Shown here: positions 1-8,806 of the stretch, piece after piece
How the letters are laid out: the number at the start of each line of letters is the position of its first letter
Numbering within the stretch: the stretch's first letter is position 1
Assembly: GCA_041748175.1 (NCBI GenBank)
Contig: JBGTDU010000077.1
Coordinates: 38,590 to 102,589 of the forward strand
DNA from: JAHEJB01 sp041748175
Lineage (GTDB): Bacteria; Bacteroidota; Rhodothermia; Rhodothermales; Rubricoccaceae
Direction of reading: 5' to 3'
Length of the DNA: 64,000 nt
Made by a program: the position numbers and the translations under genes
Notes under the pieces: generated by a model
Database searches by the model: none
What the model saw: the letters and a program-made list of their open reading frames with translations, nothing else
What the model was told of the DNA's origin: nothing

Positions 1-1
1 C

Positions 2-1009
2 CCGATGGGCGGCGCAAAAGTCGTGTACACTCACGCGGCGGGGCTCGTCGCAAGAGGACACGAAGTTGTTGTCGCGTGCCCGAGCCAGCTTGGCGGAGGA
101 CTGAAAGGAAGGATGCTATCGTGGGCCATGCACCTTCGAGACCGTGCTCACAACGTCGATATCTCCCCCTACTATCGGGCCTCCGGCGTTGAAACTGTCA
201 TCGTGCCCACGATCACCGATCGGTTCGTCCCCGACGCGGAAGTGGTCATCGCGACCGGCGTCCAAACCGCTCCGTGGGTCCGGGATCTAGGAAGCGGAAA
301 GGGCACCAAAGCGTACTTTCTGCAGCACGTGGAGACGTTTATCGATCCGACGACAGTCGATACCTGGCACTATCCTCTCGAAAAGATCGCGATTGCCGAG
401 TGGATCAAAGTGCGGGTCGAGGAAGAGGGCGCGAGTGTGGTCGGGGTCGTGCCGAATGCCGTCGATCCACGGGATTATTTCATCGCGAACCCGATTTCGG
501 ACCGTCCGGCGCGAATTATAGCGCTCTACCACCGCCATAAAATCAAGGGTCCGGATGTGCTGATCGCAGCCCTCATAAAACTGAAACTAGGCGTGCCGGA
601 ACTTGAGGCCGATGTGTTCTGCGCCCGTCGACCCTCGCATCGGCTGCCTTCTTGGGTGATCGTTCACGTTCGTCCGAGCGTTGAGAAACTTCGGGATCTA
701 TACAATCAGGCGGCTGTCGTTTGGAGCACCAGCCGTAGCGAGGGCTGGGGATTGGTCACGATGGAAGGAGCCGCGTGCGGGTGCGCCGTTGTAGCGTCCG
801 CGACGGAAGGTATCAAAGAGTATCTGAGCGATCCCGAATCTGCGCGGCTCGTGCCAGTTGGAGATCCCGAAGCGCTTGCTGAAGCAACTCGGGCCGTTCT
901 GGAGAACTCCGAAGAACGTACTCGTCTGGCGCATGCCGGCCATTCGGTGGTGGGGAAGTATACCTGGGCGGATAGCACCGCAGAACTTGAGCGCATTCTG
1001 AAAGGCTAG
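2..1009 (+). CDS. GT4-family glycosyltransferase, 5' end cut by window
   Basis: Retaining nucleotide-sugar glycosyltransferase of the GT-B fold, transferring a sugar to a growing glycan at the cytoplasmic side of the membrane. The frame is open to the left edge, and the first visible residues (GGAKVVYTHAAGLVARGHEV) are the normal N-terminal acceptor-domain loop and helix, so the true start lies outside the window; the ATG at 5 is probably internal. The C-terminal donor domain shows the EX7E-type motif in SRSEGWGLVTMEGAACG (about residues 242-258). The stop at 1007 is 8 bp before the next glycosyltransferase, so the two are co-transcribed. Donor and acceptor cannot be read from sequence. Confidence 0.9.
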   Translation, partial: PMGGAKVVYTHAAGLVARGHEVVVACPSQLGGGLKGRMLSWAMHLRDRAHNVDISPYYRASGVETVIVPTITDRFVPDAEVVIATGVQTAPWVRDLGSGKGTKAYFLQHVETFIDPTTVDTWHYPLEKIAIAEWIKVRVEEEGASVVGVVPNAVDPRDYFIANPISDRPARIIALYHRHKIKGPDVLIAALIKLKLGVPELEADVFCARRPSHRLPSWVIVHVRPSVEKLRDLYNQAAVVWSTSRSEGWGLVTMEGAACGCAVVASATEGIKEYLSDPESARLVPVGDPEALAEATRAVLENSEERTRLAHAGHSVVGKYTWADSTAELERILKG

Positions 1010-1017
1010 CTTAGGCG

Positions 1018-1971
1018 ATGCTGTCGGTCATCGTCCCCATCTACAACGGCGCGCACGTTTTGCGGCGGACGATTCCAGCGATGCTTGCCCAGAAGGAACC
1101 CACCGAGTGGGTTTTCGTCGACGATGGATCGAGCGATGGGACCCGAAGCGTACTTGAGACGCTTCTTGGACAAAGCAAAGCAGGCTCACCCGAGCAACCG
1201 ACCCACATCCTTGCCCACAAGAATAACAGAGGGAGGGGCGCTGCCCGCAACACGGGACTGAAGGCCGCCAAAGGTGATATCGTTGTATTTCTGGACGCGG
1301 ATGCCGCGCCACAGCCCGGTTTTCTGACGGAACTGCGACGGGCATTGGAAAGGGACGGGGCCGTCGCCGCTGTTGGCAGACTGGAAATGGTCGCCGACGG
1401 TGTCGCGAACGCATTCACGCGGTACACGATGTCGCCACGCCGTGGGCCATCCAAACACCACGCGCTGCGCGCTGCGCCCTGGAAGTATTTCCTCACCACC
1501 GCATCATGCGTCCGGGCGGATACAATCAGGCAGATCGGTGGGTTCAGCGAAACGATTACCTACGGCGAGGATCTCGAGCTCGCCGTACGCATGGCTCAGA
1601 TCAACCCCAGTGGATTGCGTTATGCCCCGGACGCGATGGCCTGGTTATACGATATCGGCGATCTTGAAACGGCGATGGCGAAGATGCATGAGTTTGGGCG
1701 AAACAATCTTCCAAAGATGATTGAGGCGTACCCCGAATTGGCCCAGTGGACGGGCGTCGACTTGGTAGATTCGGCCAATCGTCCCTCGTTGCGAAGTTTG
1801 GCGGCACACGCCATCTTGCGTCCGGGCATCGCCAAAACCGTTCAGAGCATCTTGCCGTACCTTCCGGGCCGAGCCTCGAATCCGGCTGTACGCTTCCTCC
1901 TCGGCTACACGCTCGCGACCAGTTATCAAGAGGGCTTGAATGCCCTGCGAACCGATCAAAAGCCTATTTGA
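1018..1971 (+). CDS. GT2-family glycosyltransferase
   Basis: Inverting GT-A glycosyltransferase, 317 aa. The N-terminus carries the classic nucleotide-binding strand (SVIVPIYNG), the DDGSSDGT motif at about residue 35 and the metal-binding DAD (FLDADAAPQPGF, about residue 92). GFSETITYGEDLELAVRMAQ around residue 175 matches the ED motif in the acceptor region. No transmembrane segment is evident, so it is probably a soluble or membrane-associated enzyme rather than a processive synthase. It follows the GT4 gene by 8 bp and probably ends a glycan operon entering from the left. Sugar specificity is unknown. Confidence 0.9.
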   Translation: MLSVIVPIYNGAHVLRRTIPAMLAQKEPTEWVFVDDGSSDGTRSVLETLLGQSKAGSPEQPTHILAHKNNRGRGAARNTGLKAAKGDIVVFLDADAAPQPGFLTELRRALERDGAVAAVGRLEMVADGVANAFTRYTMSPRRGPSKHHALRAAPWKYFLTTASCVRADTIRQIGGFSETITYGEDLELAVRMAQINPSGLRYAPDAMAWLYDIGDLETAMAKMHEFGRNNLPKMIEAYPELAQWTGVDLVDSANRPSLRSLAAHAILRPGIAKTVQSILPYLPGRASNPAVRFLLGYTLATSYQEGLNALRTDQKPI

Positions 1972-2017
1972 ATCGATACGTCACCGCCGATTTCTCTGCA
2001 TTATCGACGTATTCGCA

Positions 2018-5000
2018 ATGGCCTGGATTCCCCTCCGTACGCTCGGTGTCGTTCTCTGCGCTTTGATCGCGCTTCCGGTCGCCGCCCAAACCGAGATCAT
2101 TGTCCGACTGGAAGATGGCTATTCCGGCCCGCTCAAAACCGCCCTTCTCGAATCGCGTGCGGTTCCGGGCGTTTCGGCGGCGTTGTTTCAGGATGTTGAA
2201 AACGTTCGACTGGCCTTCGCTGAAAGGCAACAACCGGGCTCTTGGACCGACGGCGTTTTTGTCCTATTGCTGGATGAGGCACCAGCCGCATTGCGCCAGC
2301 GCGCTATTTGGGCGTCCACGCCGGGCGTTCGCTACGCGCAACTGAACGGCTCCTACACCCTGGATATCGTGGATGAACTCGATGACGAACCGCTCGGCGA
2401 CAGCCTCGGCCATCTCCGCGTCATCCGAGCCGTCGAAGCGTGGGAGCAAACGAAAGGGTCCCCCTCCGTTCTCATTGGCCTTGTCGATACGGGCCTCTAC
2501 ATGGAGCACCCCGATTTCCTCGGCCAGGTGTGGAGCAATCCAGGCGAGATCCCGAATAACGGCGCGGACGACGATGGAAACGGATTTGTCGACGACGTGA
2601 CGGGGTACGACTTCGTCGATCGCAACGTGGGCGTCAGCGAAGGCGACTATTTCGTGCGCGACAATGATCCCTCCGAGGATGGCAACCAGGACCACGGGAC
2701 GCTTACGGCCGGCGTAATGTCTGCGGCGTTGGGCAATGGCGTTGGGGTTGCGGGTGTGGCTCCTGGCGCTCGCATCGTCCCCATCCGCGCCTTCGGACGC
2801 GACGGCGTCGCGGAGGACGACGATCTGGCCGCCGCAATCGTCTACGCAGCGGATCTTGGTGTCGATGTCATCAACCTCTCGTTTGGGCGCACGGAAGACA
2901 GTCCGCTTCTGCACGAGGCGATTCAGTACGCCTACAATCAGGGAACCGTAGTTGTCGCTTCGGGCGGGAACGCCGGCGGCGATGGCGCGCACTATCCCTC
3001 CGACTATCCGGAGGCAATCGGCGTGGCGTGGTTCACGCAGGACGGATCGGATATCGAGGGGTTCGGAGGTCAGTTCGGGCCGGGGATTGACCTGGGGGCT
3101 CCGGGCACTGGGATTTTTACCACCCTCGCGCCGAAGGAAGGCGATCCGCGGCCCGTTGAGGAGCAGATCTTCGGTCGCAGAAGCGGGTCATCTCTTTCAG
3201 CCCCACAGGTAACGGGCGCGGTCGCACTTCTTCGATCTGTCGACCCGACGCTTAGCCCCGAATCGATCCGCGGCATTCTGACCTCCACGGCTCGCGATGT
3301 TGGGGAGCCGGGATGGGATCATCACACGGCCGCTGGACTGCTTGACATTTCCAATGCGCTCGGCCTCCCCTATCCCACCAATGTCTCGCTGTCCAACCCC
3401 GGCCAGGACAGTGGTGCAGGTAGCGAGGCTGTGCCCGTTGTTGGTTCCGCCATCGCGCCGCTGTTTTCGTCGTGGAGTATTGAATACGCAACCTTCGACC
3501 CCGCCAACAACGACACGCCCATCGGCTCCTGGACATCCATTGCCGGACCCTTTCTCACGCAGGTCCGCGACGATACGCTTGGGTTCTGGCAGACCGAATC
3601 GCTCGACGAAGGGCTCTATATGGTTCGGCTTGTGGCCAACCTTACAAACGGCCAGACGCTTGAAGATCACCGCCGCGTGACCATCGACCGGTCGCCGCCT
3701 TCTCTTGAAGTGACGTACGCTGGCCCGGCTTACTTCGATGGCAAACAGGGCGTGCTCCTCGCTATCGAGACGGACGATTTCACGGCCGCCCATCTGGAAA
3801 TTGCCCGCAACGGTGGCCAGATGGCGTTTATAGCCGGGGCGAATATCGAGCGACTCCATGGTTTGTTCTGGCCCAATGACAATAATGAAACGGGAACCGT
3901 TACCGCTACCGTCACCGTCGAGAACGCATCGGGTCTGACGGCCACGACCGAGGCAACCGTGGTGCTCGACGCTCTCCATATCAACAGTGCGCTGTTTTCT
4001 GAGACCGTGCTCGACATCCCTTCGGGGTACTTCATGGAGAAGACCACAGACTTCGATTTTGACGGGCTTCGTGAGATCGTTCAGAACCGATTGGTCGATG
4101 GTGAGCCGACCGATAGTGTCTTCGTCTACGAGTGGGCGGGGGAGAACGGCTTTATCCGCGATCGCCAACTCCAGGCTCCCCTGATTCCGCGGGACGAAGG
4201 CGATACGGACAACGACGGACGCCGTGAACTACTCTTTCAGTTTGGCCCAAACACCCTTCTGCTTGAAGCGGGCGCACGTGCGACGAGCTGCCCCGATCTT
4301 CCAAGCACCGAAGCGTGTTATCCGGCAGGCGTCGTTTTTCAGGATTCCACGCCGTCCGGATCAACCAGACGGCCGCTCTGGGGCGTAAAGCTCATTGATT
4401 TTGATGGCGACGGGAACGGCGAAATTATCGGCCATGATCTGAGATTGCGGAACGAGGACGGTGATGTACCCGCTATTCAGTGGCGGATCTTCGAGCGCGA
4501 CGGCGAGACGTTCTCGCAGATCGCTGAGCTGGAGAACCCGACAGGCAATTCCGACGATGAAGAGCCGGAAAACATCTTCAACGACCCGCAAGGGCAATTC
4601 GGCGACTTCGACGGAGACGGCAAAAACGAGTGGCTCAGCGGCGACTATGACGGGGACTACATCCTTTACGAACACACGAGCGGTCACAATTTCACGCCCG
4701 TCTGGACGTACGAAACAGATCGCTACAGTGCCGGTGCCCGCCTCGTGCAAGGCGACTTTGATGGCGATGGCACCAACGAGTTCTGGGGAATGACGACGCC
4801 AAAAACAGCCGGTGGAATCGATGGTGCGGCCTACGGCCTGGCACAAGGTTTTAACAACACGGGAAACAACCAGTTTGCTCTCCAACGGGAAATCGCGTTC
4901 CAAAGCCTCATTACTCGAGACGGCACAATGGCCGCGGCGGATTTCGACCTGGATGGAACAGATGAACTCATTGTCGTCCACTCACCCGATCTATGGATTC

Positions 5001-6298
5001 TAAGTGCCGAAAACGATTGGAAACCCATCTTCCATTCGGGCGCCACTCCGGGTGCAAATGGGCCAACGGGTTTGCGGAGTGTCCGTGTCGTTGTCGAGGA
5101 TTTCGATGGCGACCTCGTGCCTGAAATCGTCGTTTCCGGCGCGGATGGGCAGTCCCGCTTATTTTCCTACAATGCCTCTCAGGCCGGACTGGCCCCTCCA
5201 CAATGGGCTTCAGCTTTTGCCGTCGATGCCGCCAACGTCCACCTATCGTGGAGCACGACCGCCGACTCTGTGACGGTGTTTTCCGCCACACCCGGCCAGC
5301 CATTCAACCCCATAGCCACGACGTCGGCGGCGGAATTGGACATCCCAGCTACCGCGACCCAACAATACACGCTTCGAGGCTGGTACGGGCCAGCAATGTC
5401 CGATCTCTCCGCGTCCCGCCTTGTTCGTCCTCATGCGCCGGCAGTCGTCGCCAGCGTCAGCTACCCCGATGGCAATTACGTTCGCCTTACTTTCTCTGAG
5501 AAACTGGACATGCAGACGGCGGCGGAGCAGTTTCTCCTGGGTGGATCGGGGACACCATCGGCGCTTCTCTTTCAGGAGGATGGCCTGTCTGTTGCGCTCC
5601 AGTTTGACTCGTTGCCTTCGGGCGCCAACATGGTTTCCTGGACGGACCTGCACGACGCCGAGGGCACGCCGGTCGGGCAGGAGGAAGTTGGAATAGACGT
5701 CCCAGCCGCCGGAGCCGAAGGATCGCTTCTTCTTGTTTCCTGGGGGATTCTCGACGGGAGTCGCGCCAGCCTGGTCTTCAATAAAGCGCTGAGTGCGGGC
5801 CAGGCGCGAGACATCGCGAACTATCGTATCGACCCGGCGGGAAGCGTGGCGTCCGTTGCATTTGATACGGCCAGGCCGGACGAGGTTGAATTGACGATCT
5901 CGGGTCGTGCGCTCGGCGCGACGGGGCTCCGGACCACCGTCGTCGTATCGGGGCTGCTCGGCATCGACGGAGCGACGCTCGCGCCCGAAGGAAACGTAGC
6001 CACCCTTGGAGACTTCGCCGAAGACCTTTCAGACGTATACGTATTCCCTAACCCATACCGCGCCGATCAACACGCCGACCGTGTGGTTATCGCCGGACTG
6101 CCTCGAATAGCCACCATTGAGGTGTACGCCTTAGGTGGCGAGCACGTGCGGAGCCTGGAAGAGTTCGATGGGGATGGCGGCACACCGTGGGACCTCACCG
6201 ACGACAACGGCGAGCAAGTGCCTTCAGGAATCTATCTGATTCGCGTTGAAACTGATGGGCAAGATCCCGTACTTACGAAGGTCGCCGTCATTCGATAA
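2018..6298 (+). CDS. Secreted S8 subtilisin-like protease with FG-GAP-like repeats and T9SS-type C-terminal domain
   Basis: Large exported serine protease, 1426 aa. I chose the ATG at 2018 because it begins a clean signal peptide (MAWIPLRTLGVVLCALIALP, cleavage near VAA-QT); an upstream in-frame ATG at 1940 lies inside the preceding gene. Catalytic residues are visible: Asp157 (LVDTG), His226 (DHGTLTAG) and Ser392 (GSSLSAP, a variant of GTSMAAP). The middle (about 450-1130) has beta-sandwich segments and Asp-rich FG-GAP/VCBS-like Ca-binding motifs (DFDGDGKNEW, DFDGDGTNEF). The end (FPNPYRADQH ... SGIYLIRVET) is a FlgD/type A sorting-like domain for type IX secretion. Stop is 3 bp before the RsbW-like gene. 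Substrate unknown. Confidence 0.92.
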   Translation: MAWIPLRTLGVVLCALIALPVAAQTEIIVRLEDGYSGPLKTALLESRAVPGVSAALFQDVENVRLAFAERQQPGSWTDGVFVLLLDEAPAALRQRAIWASTPGVRYAQLNGSYTLDIVDELDDEPLGDSLGHLRVIRAVEAWEQTKGSPSVLIGLVDTGLYMEHPDFLGQVWSNPGEIPNNGADDDGNGFVDDVTGYDFVDRNVGVSEGDYFVRDNDPSEDGNQDHGTLTAGVMSAALGNGVGVAGVAPGARIVPIRAFGRDGVAEDDDLAAAIVYAADLGVDVINLSFGRTEDSPLLHEAIQYAYNQGTVVVASGGNAGGDGAHYPSDYPEAIGVAWFTQDGSDIEGFGGQFGPGIDLGAPGTGIFTTLAPKEGDPRPVEEQIFGRRSGSSLSAPQVTGAVALLRSVDPTLSPESIRGILTSTARDVGEPGWDHHTAAGLLDISNALGLPYPTNVSLSNPGQDSGAGSEAVPVVGSAIAPLFSSWSIEYATFDPANNDTPIGSWTSIAGPFLTQVRDDTLGFWQTESLDEGLYMVRLVANLTNGQTLEDHRRVTIDRSPPSLEVTYAGPAYFDGKQGVLLAIETDDFTAAHLEIARNGGQMAFIAGANIERLHGLFWPNDNNETGTVTATVTVENASGLTATTEATVVLDALHINSALFSETVLDIPSGYFMEKTTDFDFDGLREIVQNRLVDGEPTDSVFVYEWAGENGFIRDRQLQAPLIPRDEGDTDNDGRRELLFQFGPNTLLLEAGARATSCPDLPSTEACYPAGVVFQDSTPSGSTRRPLWGVKLIDFDGDGNGEIIGHDLRLRNEDGDVPAIQWRIFERDGETFSQIAELENPTGNSDDEEPENIFNDPQGQFGDFDGDGKNEWLSGDYDGDYILYEHTSGHNFTPVWTYETDRYSAGARLVQGDFDGDGTNEFWGMTTPKTAGGIDGAAYGLAQGFNNTGNNQFALQREIAFQSLITRDGTMAAADFDLDGTDELIVVHSPDLWILSAENDWKPIFHSGATPGANGPTGLRSVRVVVEDFDGDLVPEIVVSGADGQSRLFSYNASQAGLAPPQWASAFAVDAANVHLSWSTTADSVTVFSATPGQPFNPIATTSAAELDIPATATQQYTLRGWYGPAMSDLSASRLVRPHAPAVVASVSYPDGNYVRLTFSEKLDMQTAAEQFLLGGSGTPSALLFQEDGLSVALQFDSLPSGANMVSWTDLHDAEGTPVGQEEVGIDVPAAGAEGSLLLVSWGILDGSRASLVFNKALSAGQARDIANYRIDPAGSVASVAFDTARPDEVELTISGRALGATGLRTTVVVSGLLGIDGATLAPEGNVATLGDFAEDLSDVYVFPNPYRADQHADRVVIAGLPRIATIEVYALGGEHVRSLEEFDGDGGTPWDLTDDNGEQVPSGIYLIRVETDGQDPVLTKVAVIR

Positions 6299-6301
6299 CC
6301 C

Positions 6302-6709
6302 ATGCGGTTGGTTCTCGCCAGTACGCCCGATGCTGTGCCGCAAGCCGTTCGTTTTGCGGAGGCCGCAGCCATGAAAGCAGAATTTTCGGATGAGTTAACC
6401 GGCCGAATGCTGCTCGCTGTAAGTGAGGCCGTCGCGAACGCCGTCGAGCACGGCAACTGCAACAGTGCTGGCCGGAGCGTCACGCTTGAATGGACAGGGG
6501 ATGCAAACGGAGGCTGGCTCTCGGTGGAAGATGAGGGCGTTGGCCTTACAATTGATCGACTGAAAAACGCGGCTCTGCCAAAAGACCCGCTCCAGACGGG
6601 CGGACGAGGCCTTTTCATCATAAAGGAATTGACGGACGACCTAGCGTTGAAGGCCGATGGTCGGCGATTGAAGCTTTGGTTCGCGCCGAGGCCAGTAGAG
6701 AAGGCGTGA
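6302..6709 (+). CDS. RsbW/SpoIIAB-like ATP-binding regulatory protein
   Basis: Small HATPase_c protein (135 aa) of the anti-sigma-factor/serine kinase type, which typically binds a partner sigma factor or phosphorylates an STAS anti-anti-sigma factor. The GHKL signature is complete: N box in SEAVANAVEHGN (about residues 41-52), G1 box DEGVGL (about 78-83), G2 box GGRGLFIIKEL (about 100-110). It sits 3 bp after the protease gene and overlaps the next gene by 4 bp (GTGA), so it is translationally coupled. No STAS partner or sigma factor is visible in the window, so the regulated pathway is unknown. Confidence 0.85.
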   Translation: MRLVLASTPDAVPQAVRFAEAAAMKAEFSDELTGRMLLAVSEAVANAVEHGNCNSAGRSVTLEWTGDANGGWLSVEDEGVGLTIDRLKNAALPKDPLQTGGRGLFIIKELTDDLALKADGRRLKLWFAPRPVEKA

Positions 6710-8568
6710 GCACCTCACGAGCCAGCCTGCGATTTCTTTTGGTCGCGTTCTTTGCGGGAATGGCCCTCTGCGCGAAGTCGCCAGATAGCGGGGCGGCGTG
6801 GAGGACCGGCTTCGTGCTCTGTGCGTTGGCCGCGGGAGTTCTCGTATTTCTGGAATGGCGAAGGGGAGAGGTGTCGGCCAGGGAGGTACTCGTGCTTGCC
6901 GTGGTTCTGCGCGTCGTTGTCTTTCCAATGACGCCCACGCTCTCGGACGACGGATTCCGCTACGTGTGGGATGGAATGATTCAGGCGGAGAGCGGAGTCA
7001 ACCCGTACCACTTTGCTCCGTCCGACTCCGAGCTGAGTTCTTCTCACGAGGAGTTTATCTATGAGCAGATGAACTCGCGCGACTATTACTCGGTCTATCC
7101 ACCCATCTCACAGCTTGTGTTCGCTGTCAGCGGATTCTTGTATCCGTTCAGTTGGCTGGCAAGCTGGTACGGCATCAAGTTGATTCTCTTGGGAGGCGAG
7201 CTCGCCGGATTGTTCCTTCTCAGCCGAATGGCGAATCCCCGGAATTTGCTCCTGTACGCCTGGCATCCGCTGGTCGTGCTCGAAACTGCCGGGCAGGGCC
7301 ACGGAGAAGCATTGGTCGTCGGGCTTCTCATTGCCTCCATCTGGGCGGTCCATCAAACTCGTCCATCATTCGCAGGAGGTGCGATTGCCGCCGCCGGATG
7401 GGTCAAGCTCGTTCCGTTCGTCTTCGCTCCGTTCATCGTTCGCCGGCTGGGGTGGAGGGCTGCCGTCGTTGGATTCACCTTCACTGTGATGCTCGCGGCA
7501 CCCTATGCCGAAAGCTATACGATCCCGCACGTGCAGGAATCGCTAGATCTCTATGTGCGGTCTTTTGAATTCAATGCGGGTCCGTATCTCGCCATCAAGG
7601 GAATCGCAGCGAGCATAGGCTTCGGCGACGTGAGCAAAACGTTGGGTCCAGCGCTCCAATGGCTGTTTCTCCTTTCACTTCCCATTGTTTTTGTCCTCGA
7701 CTGGTGGAAATCCTGGTCGATAGGATGGGCAATGATTATCGTCCTTTCGTTGTTTCTTGTCTGTTCGACAACGGTTCACCCGTGGTACCTGGTGCCACTT
7801 TTGGCGCTCGCACCGCTAGTCATGGAACGCGACGCAGGTCGTTGGTTCGGGCTCGGCTGGGCAGTCCTCGGAACCGCGTCAATGGCCACCTACTGGCGCT
7901 ATGCCGGGCCATCGTGGGGCTACGACCTTGCCGTCTGGCTGGGCTGGATACTTTGGATGAGCTTCATGATCGTCGCCATTTCCAAAGCTGGACTGCCGAG
8001 ACTCATGCGCCAACGGGCGAGCAAGAAATGGAGGAGGATCCAGACGATTCTTTCCCGGCCCCTTGATTCGTCCGCTCGCGTGCTTGACCTAGGGGCTGGA
8101 GAAGGGTTCGTCGGCGAGGCCATCCACAAAAGCACAGACGCGCAGGTCACGCTGGTCGATGTTGTCGATTTCAACCAGACACCGTTTCCGCTCACGCTGT
8201 ATGATGGCCATCGTCTGCCATTTGAGGACAACTCGTTCGATCTCTGCGTAGTCATCTTCGTCCTGCACCATGCTGGGGACATGGAACAAACTCTACGTGA
8301 GGCCACGCGCGTGACCGAAGGCCCGATTGCAATTCTGGAGTCGGTGTACGAATCCAACTGGCAGCACTGGCTTCTCGACCGGCTGGATCGGTTGGCAAAC
8401 AGAATTCGCTCAGCAGGCGAGATGACCTCGCGGGAGAAACATCTACACTTCCGGACCGACGCGGAATGGCGGTCCATATTTAAGCGGCTTGGATTGCATG
8501 TTGAGCACGCCACCATCGAGGGGAGGTGGGTTCATCAACAAGCGCTTTATCTCGTCCAGAAGGGTTAA
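6706..8568 (+). CDS. GT-C (GT87-like) membrane glycosyltransferase fused to a SAM methyltransferase
   Basis: Bifunctional-looking protein, 620 aa from the GTG at 6706, which overlaps the preceding stop as GTGA. The N-terminal 430 residues have about ten hydrophobic helices and an early loop with DDGFRYVWDGMIQAESGVNPY followed by YPPISQLVF, the pattern of polyprenol-phosphate-sugar-dependent GT87/DUF2029 mannosyltransferases acting outside the cytoplasmic membrane. From about residue 455 the chain has a class I SAM methyltransferase: motif I VLDLGAGEGFVGEA, then LPFEDNSFDLCVVIFVLHH and a post-helix region typical of Methyltransf_11. The join is in frame with no stop, so fusion looks genuine. 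Neither substrate is known. Confidence 0.8.
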   Translation: MSTSRASLRFLLVAFFAGMALCAKSPDSGAAWRTGFVLCALAAGVLVFLEWRRGEVSAREVLVLAVVLRVVVFPMTPTLSDDGFRYVWDGMIQAESGVNPYHFAPSDSELSSSHEEFIYEQMNSRDYYSVYPPISQLVFAVSGFLYPFSWLASWYGIKLILLGGELAGLFLLSRMANPRNLLLYAWHPLVVLETAGQGHGEALVVGLLIASIWAVHQTRPSFAGGAIAAAGWVKLVPFVFAPFIVRRLGWRAAVVGFTFTVMLAAPYAESYTIPHVQESLDLYVRSFEFNAGPYLAIKGIAASIGFGDVSKTLGPALQWLFLLSLPIVFVLDWWKSWSIGWAMIIVLSLFLVCSTTVHPWYLVPLLALAPLVMERDAGRWFGLGWAVLGTASMATYWRYAGPSWGYDLAVWLGWILWMSFMIVAISKAGLPRLMRQRASKKWRRIQTILSRPLDSSARVLDLGAGEGFVGEAIHKSTDAQVTLVDVVDFNQTPFPLTLYDGHRLPFEDNSFDLCVVIFVLHHAGDMEQTLREATRVTEGPIAILESVYESNWQHWLLDRLDRLANRIRSAGEMTSREKHLHFRTDAEWRSIFKRLGLHVEHATIEGRWVHQQALYLVQKG

Positions 8569-8665
8569 AGACTGATAGTCGTCACAACGTGGGAATTGCA
8601 AGCATCGGCGTTGCGAGGTGTCAAACGACTAGCCGATGAGTAGATAGTTATCTGCCATTTCGTCC

Positions 8666-8679
8666 TTGCAAGCTTGCAA
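8666..8679. promoter_or_regulatory. 14-bp perfect palindrome in the leader of the FG-GAP gene
   Basis: TTGCAAGCTTGCAA is its own reverse complement and lies about 130 bp upstream of the next start, in a 238-bp gene-free stretch. It could be an operator for a dimeric regulator; no regulator can be linked to it and chance is possible. Confidence 0.25.
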
Positions 8680-8806
8680 AGTTAGGAGCATGTGAGGTAA
8701 CGTCAACGCCCCCAGATGCCCCTGTGATACATCTGCTTTCGGCTTGCGCCAATTGTTGTAGCGTGTGTCGAACCCTCCTCAACTCAAATATTAGGTGATA
8801 CCCGAA

